This document shows, in pieces, positions 18,972 to 27,560 of a stretch of DNA of 64,000 nucleotides (position 1 is its first letter; every line of letters begins with the position of its first letter). A program made the position numbers and the translations under genes. This stretch comes from Chromobacterium piscinae (lineage in GTDB: Bacteria > Pseudomonadota > Gammaproteobacteria > Burkholderiales > Chromobacteriaceae): positions 123,878 to 187,877 of the forward strand of contig NZ_JAJOHV010000017.1 in the NCBI RefSeq assembly GCF_021129175.1, written 5' to 3'. Under the pieces are notes generated by a model. The model had not been told where the DNA came from, made no database searches, and saw nothing but the letters and a program-made list of their open reading frames with translations.

Positions 18972-20246
18972 ATGCAGCAGTTGAGAACGGGTTTGCTGGT
19001 TGCCGCGCTGTTTCTCGCGGTGGCCTTTGTTTCGAGATCGCTGGCCAGTTCCGTCACGGAAACCATGCCGGTCTGGCTGGGCAGCGGGGTGACTTTTTCC
19101 GCGTTGTTGATCTCCCCCCGCTGGCGCTGGCCGGCCATCCTCGCCGGCGTGTGGCTGGGGTCGGTGATCTGGGGCATGGTTGCGCATGGCCTGAGTCCGG
19201 CGGGGGCGGCGGCTTTCGCCAGCATCGAGGTGGTCAGCGGCGCCATGGGCTGCTGGGTGGCCAGCCTGGGGCGCAACGATCCGGATACCCCGGCCGGCAT
19301 GGCTCTGTTCCTGTGCGGGGCGGCGCTGGCGTCCTGCCTGGGCGGCGCGCTGGCCATGGCCTTATGGCAATGGCAGCGGCCCGGCCTGAATCTGACGCTG
19401 GAGGGCGTGGCGTGGGTGTTGTCCACTATGGTGGGCATCTTGCTGCTGACGCCGGTGGTGACCGCGTTCCGGGGCTTTCACCTGCAGCTGTCTGGCGGCA
19501 TGCCGATGATGCAGTTTCTGGGCGGCGGCGCGGCTTTTCTGCTGTTTCTATGCGCGGTGGCCTTGGTTTTCATCGATCACAGCGGCGAGCGCTACGGCCA
19601 GGTGGCCGCCACGCTGGCCTATCTTCCCATGCCTTTCCTGTTGATCGCCGCCGCCTTGTGGGGGCCGCGCGGCGGCGCCGTCGCCTTGTTGCTGGGCGGC
19701 TTGCTTATCATTGGGCGAACCGCTCATGGCGGCGGGCCGTTCGCGGTGGCCGAGGGGTTTTCCGGCGAGGCGGTGATCGAGGTGCAGGGCTTCGTGACGA
19801 TATGGGCCGCGGTGATGATCGCGGTGAGGGCGCTGTCGGACGGCCGCCGCCAGGCGTTGGTTGACGCCCAGGCCTGGCGTCTGCGCTACGAGCGCATCAT
19901 GCGCGAAGTGGGCGTGGCGACGGTGGAATATGAAGCGGCTACCGGGCACGCCACCTGGGGCATGGGGGCGGACAAGGTGCTGGGCGAGGATGTCGCGCAT
20001 ATCTCCAGCCTGGACGAGTGGCTGGAGCGGATCGAGCCGGACGAGCGCGGCCTGGTGGAGGCGACGTGGAGCAGCGTGGCCAGCGGCGAGACCTGGGCCA
20101 GCGAGCAAAGCTACACCGTGGTGCAGTCGGACGGGGAGCGGCTGCGAGTGCGGGAGCGCCTGGCCTGCGTGCGCGGCGCGGACGACGAAGTGGAAATGGT
20201 GGTGGGCATGCTGAGGCCGGAGCCTCTGGAGAATGGCAATGGCTGA
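18972..20246 (+). CDS. MASE1-domain membrane protein with a C-terminal PAS-like domain
   Basis: A 424-residue protein. The first 300 residues hold about eight to ten hydrophobic helices with LGSGVTFSALLISPRWRWPAI and LAYLPMPFLLIAAALWGPRGGA, resembling the MASE1 sensory domain. Residues about 320-420 look like a PAS domain (RIMREVGVATVEYEAATGHATWG...SYTVVQSDGERLRVRERLACVRG). No kinase, GGDEF or EAL output domain follows, so it may signal through a partner. The start at 18972 has aaggag upstream. It overlaps the next gene by 8 bp. Confidence 0.7.
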   Translation: MQQLRTGLLVAALFLAVAFVSRSLASSVTETMPVWLGSGVTFSALLISPRWRWPAILAGVWLGSVIWGMVAHGLSPAGAAAFASIEVVSGAMGCWVASLGRNDPDTPAGMALFLCGAALASCLGGALAMALWQWQRPGLNLTLEGVAWVLSTMVGILLLTPVVTAFRGFHLQLSGGMPMMQFLGGGAAFLLFLCAVALVFIDHSGERYGQVAATLAYLPMPFLLIAAALWGPRGGAVALLLGGLLIIGRTAHGGGPFAVAEGFSGEAVIEVQGFVTIWAAVMIAVRALSDGRRQALVDAQAWRLRYERIMREVGVATVEYEAATGHATWGMGADKVLGEDVAHISSLDEWLERIEPDERGLVEATWSSVASGETWASEQSYTVVQSDGERLRVRERLACVRGADDEVEMVVGMLRPEPLENGNG

Positions 20247-21717
20247 GCCCGGCGTGTTCCTGATCCATGGCCTGGGCGGCACGCAATACGACCTGGGCTC
20301 CATGCACAAGCGGCTGAAGAACGCCGGCTTCGTCACCCATGCGCTGACGCTGCCCGGCCATGGCACGCGGCCGGAGGATTTGTCCGGCGTCAAAATGGAG
20401 GCATGGCTGGAGGCGGCGCGCGCCAAGTACCGCGAAATCGTCGGCCAGCATGAGGTGCTGCACGTGATGGGCATGTGCATGGGCGCCTTGCTGGCGCTGG
20501 AGGTGGCCAAGCTGGAGCGTCACGCCAAGGGCCGGCTGGTGGCGCTGGCCCCGCCGGTGTACATCGACGGCTGGGCCACGCCCTGGTATCGGGGCCTGCG
20601 GCCCTTGTTGTATCGGATTCCCGGATTGCCGGAGCGGATGAAGGTGGCGGAGGAGGAACCCTACGGCATCAAGAACGAGCAGCTGCGGGCCATCGTCAAG
20701 GCCAAGTTCGAGCGCGGGGAGAATTTCCATTACGGCTGGGTGCCGCTGGCCTGCATCCGCGAGGTGGATCGGCTGCGCGCCGCGGCGATGCGGGGGCTGG
20801 ACCAGATCGCCTGCCCGACGCTGGTGGTGCACGCGCGCGAGGACGAACTGACCAGCCTGCGCTCGGCGCATTTCCTGGTGGAGCGCATCGGCAGCGGCAA
20901 GCGCGCCGGCCAGGCGCGCATGGTGGTGCTGGAAGACAGCTACCACATGGTGTGCGTGGACAACGACAGGGAAATCGTCGGCAAGCATGTGCTGGAATTT
21001 TTCAATGCCAGCGCGGCGGGCGGCTTCGGCATGAATAGGGTCGATCCGGCCATGGCCCCGGCGGAGATGGCGGAGCTGCTGGCCTTGGCGCGGGGCGTGT
21101 TGGAGCAGGGCGACTTCGCCGGCCTGTACCGGCTGGGCATCCCGGATTTCGCCTGGCTGCAGCCGGGGCGCAACCGCAGCAGCGGCGCATTTCCCGGCCG
21201 CAAGGGCCTGCGGCGGCTGCGGAAGTGGACGGATGAGGGCGCCAGCTTCTCCGCCTTCGGCGCGGCGGTGATCAATGCCGGCATGGCGGTGCAGCCGGCC
21301 ACGCTGCTGCATCGCGGCCTCGCCTCGCCCGGGGTGCTGGCTGTGCAGATGCGCAAGGGCAAGCTGCTGGAGGCCAGGTGGTTTCCGGACGATCTGGACG
21401 CCGAGGACAGCCATTTCGGCGGCGAGCCGCTGTCGGACGGGCCCAGTGAGCAGGAAAAGGCGTTTGAGGCCGCGGCCGCGCTGTCGCGCACGCTGCGCAA
21501 GGCGCCGGACAACGCCACCTTGTTGGCGATGTACGCCCTGTACAAGCAGGGCTCGCAAGGCGACGCCGCGGGAGAGCGGCCGGGCATCACGGACATGGTG
21601 GGGAGGGCCAAGCACGACGCCTGGACTGCCAGGCGCGGCATGAGCCGCGAGCAGGCGATGACCGATTATGTGGCGCTGGTGAACCGTTTGAAGGATGGCG
21701 AGAGCCAGGAGGCCTGA
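20239..21717 (+). CDS. Alpha/beta hydrolase (Cys nucleophile) fused to a SnoaL-like region and an acyl-CoA-binding domain
   Basis: A 492-residue three-part protein. Residues 1-260 are an alpha/beta hydrolase: oxyanion HGLGG, nucleophile elbow GMCMGA with Cys80 where serine is usual, an acid in HAREDELTS and His in DSYHMV. Residues about 270-400 resemble an NTF2/SnoaL fold. Residues about 403-492 match acyl-CoA-binding protein: FEAAAALSRTL, LLAMYALYKQGSQGD, ERPG, AKHDAWTARRGMS. A role on fatty acyl-CoA esters is inferred. The start 20239 is preferred over an ATG 6 bases upstream because ggag sits 7 bases before it. It overlaps the MASE1 gene. Confidence 0.8.
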   Translation: MAEPGVFLIHGLGGTQYDLGSMHKRLKNAGFVTHALTLPGHGTRPEDLSGVKMEAWLEAARAKYREIVGQHEVLHVMGMCMGALLALEVAKLERHAKGRLVALAPPVYIDGWATPWYRGLRPLLYRIPGLPERMKVAEEEPYGIKNEQLRAIVKAKFERGENFHYGWVPLACIREVDRLRAAAMRGLDQIACPTLVVHAREDELTSLRSAHFLVERIGSGKRAGQARMVVLEDSYHMVCVDNDREIVGKHVLEFFNASAAGGFGMNRVDPAMAPAEMAELLALARGVLEQGDFAGLYRLGIPDFAWLQPGRNRSSGAFPGRKGLRRLRKWTDEGASFSAFGAAVINAGMAVQPATLLHRGLASPGVLAVQMRKGKLLEARWFPDDLDAEDSHFGGEPLSDGPSEQEKAFEAAAALSRTLRKAPDNATLLAMYALYKQGSQGDAAGERPGITDMVGRAKHDAWTARRGMSREQAMTDYVALVNRLKDGESQEA

Positions 21718-21893
21718 GTCCGCCGCTTGTCGACGCCGAGATGGTAAGGGGAGCCGAGTGTCTCTCGCTTCCGCGCGGGGAGCCGCACCGGATGGCCTGG
21801 ACGTTTCCATGGCTCCAGTAAGTACTGTCACTGATTGAAGCATTTCCCTGCGGCTGCCAGTCTGAATTCCCCAAACCGCGCAGGAGATGCAAG

Positions 21894-22220
21894 ATGGCCT
21901 TCCCCACCGCAGTCAACAGCCAGATCACCGATGCCGTCACCCAGTCCAACGTCAAGGTGCTGGGAGAAGCGCCCGCCATGGCGATGGGGTCGATCTACCA
22001 GTCCATGGCCCACTCCACCGGCATCCTGTACGAGAATGCCGTCTCCTCGCAGCAACAGATGACCACGCTTGCCCAGTCGGTGTCCAACATCGGCGCGATA
22101 CAGATCTACAGCGTGGATACCATGGCGGGCGCGGGTTTTGCCGAGCGGGCGAGCCAGCTAGGCGTCGCCGATAACCTCGCCAGCTTGTTGACGGTGCTGC
22201 GCAGCTTGCGCGATCAATAG
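21894..22220 (+). CDS. RebB-family R-body protein, solitary copy
   Basis: A 108-residue protein beginning AFPTAVNSQITDAVTQSNVKVLGEAPAMAMGS, the pattern of RebB, a structural component of R-bodies, coiled protein ribbons that unroll and can rupture membranes. A good ribosome site (caggag) precedes the ATG. R-body loci normally have several reb genes (rebA, rebB, rebD, with rebC); none is seen nearby, so this copy is an orphan here. It may be a subunit of a locus elsewhere or have another use. Confidence 0.82.
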   Translation: MAFPTAVNSQITDAVTQSNVKVLGEAPAMAMGSIYQSMAHSTGILYENAVSSQQQMTTLAQSVSNIGAIQIYSVDTMAGAGFAERASQLGVADNLASLLTVLRSLRDQ

Positions 22221-22419
22221 CAAGCTGGCTTCCGGCAGCGCGCCGCGGCTGTTTCAATGCTTCTATCCCATTGTTTATTCGGAAGGAAGTTGATTTGGCG
22301 CAGAAGGTTTGTTCCTGATCAAATCCGGCTTCTTCAGCGCGGGCGATGGCCGCCGCCATTGCCTATGTTGGGGAGGCGGCCTGTCCGGGACGGGGCAGCG
22401 CAAGCGGAGGAGGCGGAGC

Positions 22420-22878
22420 ATGGACTATCTATTGTTGTCGCACCCGACTTTCGGCGCGCTGGGCATCATCGCGGCGGTGTGGGTGCTGGTAGAGACCTTG
22501 AACGCGTCGGAGGGCAACGCGGCGCGGATCAGGCTGGCGTCGCGGGCTACGGCGTTGTGCATCGGCCTGTCCTGGATATTGGGCGGCTACTGGTATGTCC
22601 ATTTCTACGGACACGACAAGGCGCTGATCCTGAAAGGCCCGCTGCCCTACGCGCACAATCTGGTGATGGAGACCAAGGAGCATCTGTTCTTCATCGTCTT
22701 GATCCTGGCGTTTTACTTGCCCATCGTGGCGGCTGGCCGGCTGCACAAGAATCCAGCTGCGCGGCGGATGACGGCGGCGACTGCGGCTTTGCTGGCGCTG
22801 ACCGCGTTCGCGGTGGAGGGCGGCGGCGCCATCATCAGCTATGGCGTCAAGGCGGCGCTGCTGCAGCATGGAGGCTAG
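22420..22878 (+). CDS. Four-helix integral membrane protein of unknown function
   Basis: A 152-residue protein with about four hydrophobic helices (FGALGIIAAVWVLVETL, ATALCIGLSWILGGYWYV, LFFIVLILAFYLPIVAAG and ALLALTAFAVEGGGAIISYG). Histidines and acidic residues in YVHFYGHDKA and MVMETKEH lie near membrane faces and could bind a cofactor; that is a guess. I do not recognise the family. Ribosome site ggaggcgga. It is followed after 2 bases by another small membrane protein gene, so the two form a pair. Confidence 0.7.
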   Translation: MDYLLLSHPTFGALGIIAAVWVLVETLNASEGNAARIRLASRATALCIGLSWILGGYWYVHFYGHDKALILKGPLPYAHNLVMETKEHLFFIVLILAFYLPIVAAGRLHKNPAARRMTAATAALLALTAFAVEGGGAIISYGVKAALLQHGG

Positions 22879-22880
22879 CG

Positions 22881-23189
22881 ATGGACAATACTCTGAACCG
22901 ATACGCCGGCGGCTTTGCCTTGTCGGCCTGCGTCGCCATCCTGTTCAACACCGCATTGGCCTGGCTGAAGGATAGCCTGCCGGCGCTGAACGGCTGGATG
23001 GCGTCGCTGACCGGCCATCACTGGACCACCCACGGCTTGTTCGACTTGGCGGTGTTTTTCCTGCTCGGACTGGCCTTCTCCCGCGCCGGCGCGGCGGACA
23101 GGCTGGGCGGCGACGTTCCGATGAAGCTGTTGGCGGGCTGTACCGTGGCAGCAGGCCTGGGCCTGCTGTTGTGGTTCCTGTTCGTTTAG
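22881..23189 (+). CDS. Small membrane protein of unknown function
   Basis: A 102-residue protein with three hydrophobic stretches: near residues 10-27, residues 55-68 (LFDLAVFFLLGLAF) and the C-terminus (LLAGCTVAAGLGLLLWFLFV). It starts 2 bases after the preceding membrane-protein gene stop, with ggaggc as ribosome site, so the two are probably co-translated and may form a complex. No family recognised. Confidence 0.65.
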   Translation: MDNTLNRYAGGFALSACVAILFNTALAWLKDSLPALNGWMASLTGHHWTTHGLFDLAVFFLLGLAFSRAGAADRLGGDVPMKLLAGCTVAAGLGLLLWFLFV

Positions 23190-23235
23190 CCCGCCGGGCG
23201 GAGGGAAGTTAGCTGCCGTTGCGCAGACGCTTCAG

Positions 23236-23478
23236 TTACAAGGCCAGATTCAGCGTTTTTTGCTGGATCTGGGCCTGTTTTCCGCGCCAGGCTGGGGTAT
23301 CCGGCTCCAGCGCGGCGAGTTCTTCCCGCAGGGCGGCCAGTTCCCGTATCGCTTCCACTTCGGCCGGCACGCAGCCGGCGTCTTTCAATATCTTGTACGA
23401 CGTTCTCAGCTCGACCGGCGTGGCGGCATCGCCGTCGTTCAGCTCCAGCGGCTCGCCCCATCCCTCGGCTCGCCCCAT
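23236..23478 (-). CDS. Short hypothetical protein, start disturbed by a tandem duplication
   Basis: An 80-residue frame with normal codon composition: PVELRTSYKILKDAGCVPAEVEAIRELAALREELAALEPDTPAWRGKQAQIQQKTLNLAL, ending in a likely coiled coil. The annotated ATG lies inside a 17-bp tandem repeat and has a poor ribosome site. A well-placed site (ttggagg, 7 bases before an ATG at 23527) exists upstream but reads a different frame across the repeat. The gene may therefore be shifted out of frame in this isolate. Function unknown. Confidence 0.45.
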   Translation of the reverse strand: MGRAEGWGEPLELNDGDAATPVELRTSYKILKDAGCVPAEVEAIRELAALREELAALEPDTPAWRGKQAQIQQKTLNLAL

Positions 23479-23482
23479 CCCT
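23449..23482. repeat. Perfect 17-bp tandem duplication
   Basis: The unit cggctcgccccatccct occurs twice without a gap (23449-23465 and 23466-23482). It lies in the 5' part of the minus-strand small gene. Seventeen is not a multiple of three, so each gain or loss of a unit changes which frame the upstream ATG at 23527 enters. Confidence 0.9.
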
Positions 23483-23578
23483 TCGCGCGTTGCAGCTCGC
23501 CGCGTCGAGATCGCGTGGACTCTGCATGGTCTGCCTCCAAGGGCATTGGATGCTGAATAATAACATTGGCATAATGTG

Positions 23579-24466
23579 TCATTGATGTGGAGGGAGCTCG
23601 GCCAGGAAACGGACCAGGCGCAGCGTCAGGCTTTCCCGCGTGGCGTTGGCGGGCCAGACGGCGTAGACGCCCAGCGGTTCCACACGATATTCGGGCAGCG
23701 CCACGCGCAGTTTGCCCGCCGCCAGCTCGCCTTCCGCCAGGAAGGCGGGCGGCGTCGCCAGGCCGCAGCCGGCGGCGGCCAGCTGGCAGGCCGCGTCCAC
23801 GCTATTGACCGTGATCTGCGGCTGGATGGCGAAATCGTGCCGCTGTCCGGCGGCGTCGATCAGAGTTTTGCGTTTGCCGCGCATCCGTATGCCCAGCCAG
23901 GGCCAGTCGGCCAGGTCGGCGGGACATGCCGGCGCGGTGCGGGCGTCAAGCAAGCTGGGCGCGGCCACCAGCAGGCGGGGCATGTCGAACAGGCGGCGCG
24001 ACTTCAACGCGCTGTCTTGCAGTTCTCCGATGCGGATGGCCAGGTCGATGCCGTCCCGGATCAGATCGCGTTTTTCGTCGCTGTAATCCAATTCCAGCTC
24101 CACTTTGGGATGGCATTGGGAGAATGCCGCCAGGCTGGCTGTGAGCGGGCCGCGGGCGAAGAAGGCCGGCAGGCTCAGCCTGAGCGCGCCGGCGGGTTCG
24201 GCCGCGCGTCCCGCCAGCTCGTTGAGTCCGGTTTCCGCCGCTTGCAGCATCGCCTGGGCGTGGCCGTAAAGCGCTTGGCCGTCCGGCGTCAGCGACAGCC
24301 GTCGGGTGGAGCGGTACAGCAAGGCGACGCCCAGCCGGCTTTCCAACTGCGAGACGTGATGGCTGACCACCGATGGCGCCAGGCCCAGCGCGCGAGCGGC
24401 GGCGCGGAAGGAGCCGGTTTCGATGGTCTTGGCAAAGACAGCCAGCGCGCGCAGTTCATCTATCAT
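23579..24466 (-). CDS. LysR-family transcriptional regulator
   Basis: A 295-residue regulator. Residues 1-60 form the winged helix (LRALAVFAKTIETGSFRAAARALGLAPSVVSHHVSQLESRLGVALLYRSTRRLSLT). The effector-binding domain (about 90-290) is complete. The first ATG at 24496 would add ten residues; 24466 gives the usual short lead before the helix-turn-helix. It is divergent from the DUF2000 and LysE genes, with a palindromic site between them, so it probably regulates them. Confidence 0.92.
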   Translation of the reverse strand: MIDELRALAVFAKTIETGSFRAAARALGLAPSVVSHHVSQLESRLGVALLYRSTRRLSLTPDGQALYGHAQAMLQAAETGLNELAGRAAEPAGALRLSLPAFFARGPLTASLAAFSQCHPKVELELDYSDEKRDLIRDGIDLAIRIGELQDSALKSRRLFDMPRLLVAAPSLLDARTAPACPADLADWPWLGIRMRGKRKTLIDAAGQRHDFAIQPQITVNSVDAACQLAAAGCGLATPPAFLAEGELAAGKLRVALPEYRVEPLGVYAVWPANATRESLTLRLVRFLAELPPHQ

Positions 24467-24484
24467 TGTTCTATTTTTTAGATT

Positions 24485-24497
24485 ATTGAATTTCAAT
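24485..24497. promoter_or_regulatory. Palindrome in the LysR divergent promoter region
   Basis: ATTGAA-T-TTCAAT is a perfect inverted repeat in the AT-rich gap between the LysR gene and the divergent DUF2000-LysE pair, close to the LysR start. It contains the T-N11-A form typical of LysR boxes. It is a candidate binding site for the adjacent regulator. Confidence 0.5.
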
Positions 24498-24568
24498 TGT
24501 ACTTAATTGTAGATCATTTGGCGGCGGCGCATAGTGAGGCGGTATCTCATCATTGGAAAGAGCCGCTC

Positions 24569-24976
24569 ATGGACGATATCCGTTGCGCCATCATCGTCGA
24601 TCCCGATCTGCCGCTCGGCGTCATCGCCAATACCGCCGCCGTGCTGGCGATGTCGCTGGGCAAGCGCCACCCTGAGTTGGTGGGACAGGACCTGCCCGAC
24701 GCGCGCGGCCAGCCTCGGACGGGCATCACCACGGTGCCGATGCCGGTGTTGAAGGCCGGCGCGGACCAACTGCGCGCATTGCGCGCGGCCGCTTGCAAGG
24801 CGGAGTTGACGCTGGTGGAGCTGGCTAGCGCCACGCGCGCCACCCGCAGCTATCAGGAGTATGCGGCGGCGTTGGCGTCCACGCCGGAAGAGGAGATCCA
24901 GTATCAGGGCCTGGCTCTGTGCGGGCCGGGCAAGCGAGTGCGGCAGCTGACCGGCAGCCTGGGCCTGTTGCGCTGA
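24569..24976 (+). CDS. DUF2000 family protein
   Basis: A 135-residue protein with the DUF2000 pattern: IIVDPDLPLGVIANTAAVLAMSLG at the start and GITTVPMPVLKA in the centre. DUF2000 proteins share a peptidyl-tRNA-hydrolase-like fold but have no established role. It lies 9 bp before a LysE exporter and divergent from a LysR regulator, so it may act with the exporter. Confidence 0.8.
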   Translation: MDDIRCAIIVDPDLPLGVIANTAAVLAMSLGKRHPELVGQDLPDARGQPRTGITTVPMPVLKAGADQLRALRAAACKAELTLVELASATRATRSYQEYAAALASTPEEEIQYQGLALCGPGKRVRQLTGSLGLLR

Positions 24977-24985
24977 GGGGCCGGC

Positions 24986-25564
24986 ATGATCTGGAACTTC
25001 ATCGCGGCCACGGCGTTGGTCACCTTGATGCCGGGGCCGTCGCTGCTGCTGATCGCAGGGGCCTCGGCGCAGCGCGGATGGCGCGCTGGAGCGGTCGTGA
25101 CGCTGGGCGTGGTGCTGGCGGACGCCATTCTGCTGCTGATGGTGCTAGGCGGTTTGGGGACATTGGCGGAGACTGCGCCGGCCGCGCTGTCATGGCTGAA
25201 GTGGCTGGGGGCGGCTTATCTGTTGTATCTGGGCGCGGCGCAGTTGCGCATAGCGGGGAAAGGCGCGTCCGGGGCGGGCTCGGGCAATTTCCGCAGCGGA
25301 TTGGCCTCGACGCTGCTGAACCCGAAAATCATCGTCTTCCTGGCATTGTACTTTCCGCAGTTCATCCGGCCGGGAGAGGACGCGGGACGGCAGATGCTAT
25401 TGCTGGGGCCGTTGTTCCTGCTGACAGTGCTGGTGGTGTTCCTGTTGTGCGCGGCCGCCGCGCGGTGGCTGGGCGGCATGGCCCGGGGGCAGGGCGGAGC
25501 CTGGCTGGAACGGGCCTGCGGGTGCTGCCTGATTGTCTGCGGACTGTATTCAGCCTTCGTTTAG
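24986..25564 (+). CDS. LysE/RhtB-family amino-acid exporter
   Basis: A 192-residue inner-membrane protein with six hydrophobic helices. The family signature TLMPGPSLLLIAGASAQRG is near the N-terminus and LLNPKIIVFLALYFPQF in the middle. It exports amino acids or related small molecules; the substrate cannot be read from the sequence. Probably co-transcribed with the DUF2000 gene and controlled by the neighbouring LysR protein. Confidence 0.9.
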   Translation: MIWNFIAATALVTLMPGPSLLLIAGASAQRGWRAGAVVTLGVVLADAILLLMVLGGLGTLAETAPAALSWLKWLGAAYLLYLGAAQLRIAGKGASGAGSGNFRSGLASTLLNPKIIVFLALYFPQFIRPGEDAGRQMLLLGPLFLLTVLVVFLLCAAAARWLGGMARGQGGAWLERACGCCLIVCGLYSAFV

Positions 25565-25721
25565 CGCGGCTGGCAAAACTGTCGGCGCCGCGCCGGCGCG
25601 CCTTGAGCGGATGCAAGGTCGGAGTGCGTCGTCCGTTTCCTGTTGCAAGGGTTGAAAAGGGCGGAATGCCTGTTCCGCGGCGCACGGATGTCTCATCGAG
25701 TGTGCGCGGCGGCGTCCAAGC

Positions 25722-26399
25722 TCAGGTTTGGGGCGCGCGGATGTCAGCCTGCTCCAGCCATTGCCATAGCTCCGGCGCGTTGAAGTCGGCGATGACGGCG
25801 TCGGCGCCGGCCTCGCGCAGCGCGGCCTCGGGCAGCATGCCGGCGATGGCGAAGGTGTGCAGCCCGGCTTGCTTCGCGGCGCGGATGCCGGACAGGGAGT
25901 CCTCGAAGGCGCAGGCGCGTTCGGCGCGTCCGCCCAGCCGGGCCAGGCCGGCGAGATAGGGCAGGGGGTGGGGCTTGCCGTAAGCCAGCTCGTCGCCTAT
26001 CACCAGCGTGTCCACTCGGGAGGCGAGGCCCAGGCCGTCCAGCATCAATTCGGCATTGGCGCGCGGCGCGTTGGTGACGATGGCGATGGCAGCGCCGTTG
26101 GCTCGCGCCCAATCGAACAGCCGCAGCGCGCCCGGCGTGGGCCGCAATTGGCTGATCGAGGCGCGGAAGAGCTTTTCCTTGCGCTCAGCCAGTTCCTGGT
26201 GCCGTTCAGGGAGGTCAGGCAGCAGCGCCTGCATGATGGCTTCGTTGGTGGAACCGTGGACGTGCCGCAGATAGCTGTCGTGGTCCAGCTCCCGGCAATG
26301 TTCGGCCAGCAGGGAGCGGAAGGCGTGAAAGTGAAGTTCGTCGGTATCGGTCAGGGTGCCGTCCAGATCGAACAGCAGGGTGAAGTCGGCTTGGAGCAT
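25722..26399 (-). CDS. HAD-superfamily phosphatase (cluster gene 14)
   Basis: A 225-residue HAD-IA hydrolase. Motif I is FDLDGTLTDTD with the nucleophile Asp near residue 11, motif II is IVTNAPR, the lysine is in GKPHPLPY, and motif IV is FEDSLSGIRAA. It likely removes phosphate from a small sugar or sugar-like substrate. It is the last gene of the minus-strand cluster, 81 bp after the epimerase gene. It is a clear paralogue of the HAD gene at 28525-29220 (both begin QADFTLLFDLDGTL). The start at 26399 aligns with that paralogue. Confidence 0.9.
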   Translation of the reverse strand: MLQADFTLLFDLDGTLTDTDELHFHAFRSLLAEHCRELDHDSYLRHVHGSTNEAIMQALLPDLPERHQELAERKEKLFRASISQLRPTPGALRLFDWARANGAAIAIVTNAPRANAELMLDGLGLASRVDTLVIGDELAYGKPHPLPYLAGLARLGGRAERACAFEDSLSGIRAAKQAGLHTFAIAGMLPEAALREAGADAVIADFNAPELWQWLEQADIRAPQT

Positions 26400-26480
26400 G
26401 GCGGATTCGTGTTCTGGTTCCGCGCCCATGGTAGGCGGCTTGCCGTCGCCGGGCAAGCCGCCGCTTCGCCGCCCGGCGGT

Positions 26481-27560
26481 TTACGTCTGGCGGGATGGGG
26501 CGATGCCCAGCCGGTAGATGGTGGTGCTGCGGTATGGCTGCTCCGGCCGCAAGATAGCGCTGGGGAAGTGGGAGACGTTGGGCGCGTTGGGGAAGTGCTG
26601 GGCCTCCAGGCAGAAACCGTCCGATTGCCGGTAGGCGCGGCCGGATGCGCCATGGTGGCGGCCGGTGAGCACATTGCCGCTGTGCAGTTGCAGGCCGGGC
26701 TCGGTGGTGAGCACATCCAGCTGGCGTCCGCAACTGTCTTCCACCGCCCGCGCGGCCAGCCTGGGATAGGGTTCGGCGCCGTCTCGCGACAGCACGTAGC
26801 AATGGTCGAAGCCCCGGCCCAGACGGATTTGCGCGTCGTCGGCGCGTATGTCCCGCCCCAGCGGCTTGGGTTCGCGAAAATCGAACACCGTGTCCTGCAC
26901 GCCGCGGATCTCGCCGGTGGGAATCAGTTCTTCCGTCACCGGCAGGAAGTGATCGGCCAAGATGGCCAGCCTGTGGTCCAGCACGCTGCCGCTGCCTTCG
27001 CCCGCCAGGTTGAAATAGGCGTGGTTGGTGGTGTTGAACACGGTGGGCCGGTCGCAGCTCGCTTCGTAGCTGATCACCAGATCGCCCAGCGGTTTCAGCG
27101 CGTAGCTGACGGTCAGGATCAGCTTGCCGGGAAAGCCTTGGTCGCCGTCCGGGCTTTCCAGCCGCAGAAGCACTTCGGGCCGGTCGGGGAGGTCGGCCAC
27201 GGCGGCTACTTGCCACAGGCGGCGGTCGAAGCCTTCCGGTCCGCCGTGTATCGCATGGCGGCCTTCGTTCTGATCCACCTGATGCCACTGGCCGTCGAGC
27301 TGGAAGCGGCCGTTTTCGATCCGGTTGGCGTAGCGGCCCATGGTGGCGCCCAGGCGGCCGCCTGCCTGCCGGTAATCGTCCAGTCGGGTGTAGCCCAGCA
27401 CCACCGAGTCGAAACGGCCGTGCCGGTCCGGGCAGCGCAGCGACTGCAGCGTAGCGCCCCAGGACAGGATGGCGGCGCTGACGCCGTTGCTCAGCGCCAG
27501 TTCTATCTTTTCGACGACTTCTCCGTCGGGCAGGATGCCGAATGCGGCGCGGGTGATCAT
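26481..27560 (-). CDS. Aldose 1-epimerase (galactose mutarotase type)
   Basis: A 359-residue protein that interconverts the anomers of a free hexose. Family blocks are GRYANRIENGRFQLDG, TTNHAYFNLAGEG (with the catalytic His) and CLEAQHFPNAPN (with the catalytic Glu). No signal peptide is seen. It overlaps the preceding gene by 4 bp (ATGA), so it is translationally coupled. In this cluster it suggests a free sugar intermediate with a reducing end. Confidence 0.92.
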   Translation of the reverse strand: MITRAAFGILPDGEVVEKIELALSNGVSAAILSWGATLQSLRCPDRHGRFDSVVLGYTRLDDYRQAGGRLGATMGRYANRIENGRFQLDGQWHQVDQNEGRHAIHGGPEGFDRRLWQVAAVADLPDRPEVLLRLESPDGDQGFPGKLILTVSYALKPLGDLVISYEASCDRPTVFNTTNHAYFNLAGEGSGSVLDHRLAILADHFLPVTEELIPTGEIRGVQDTVFDFREPKPLGRDIRADDAQIRLGRGFDHCYVLSRDGAEPYPRLAARAVEDSCGRQLDVLTTEPGLQLHSGNVLTGRHHGASGRAYRQSDGFCLEAQHFPNAPNVSHFPSAILRPEQPYRSTTIYRLGIAPSRQT

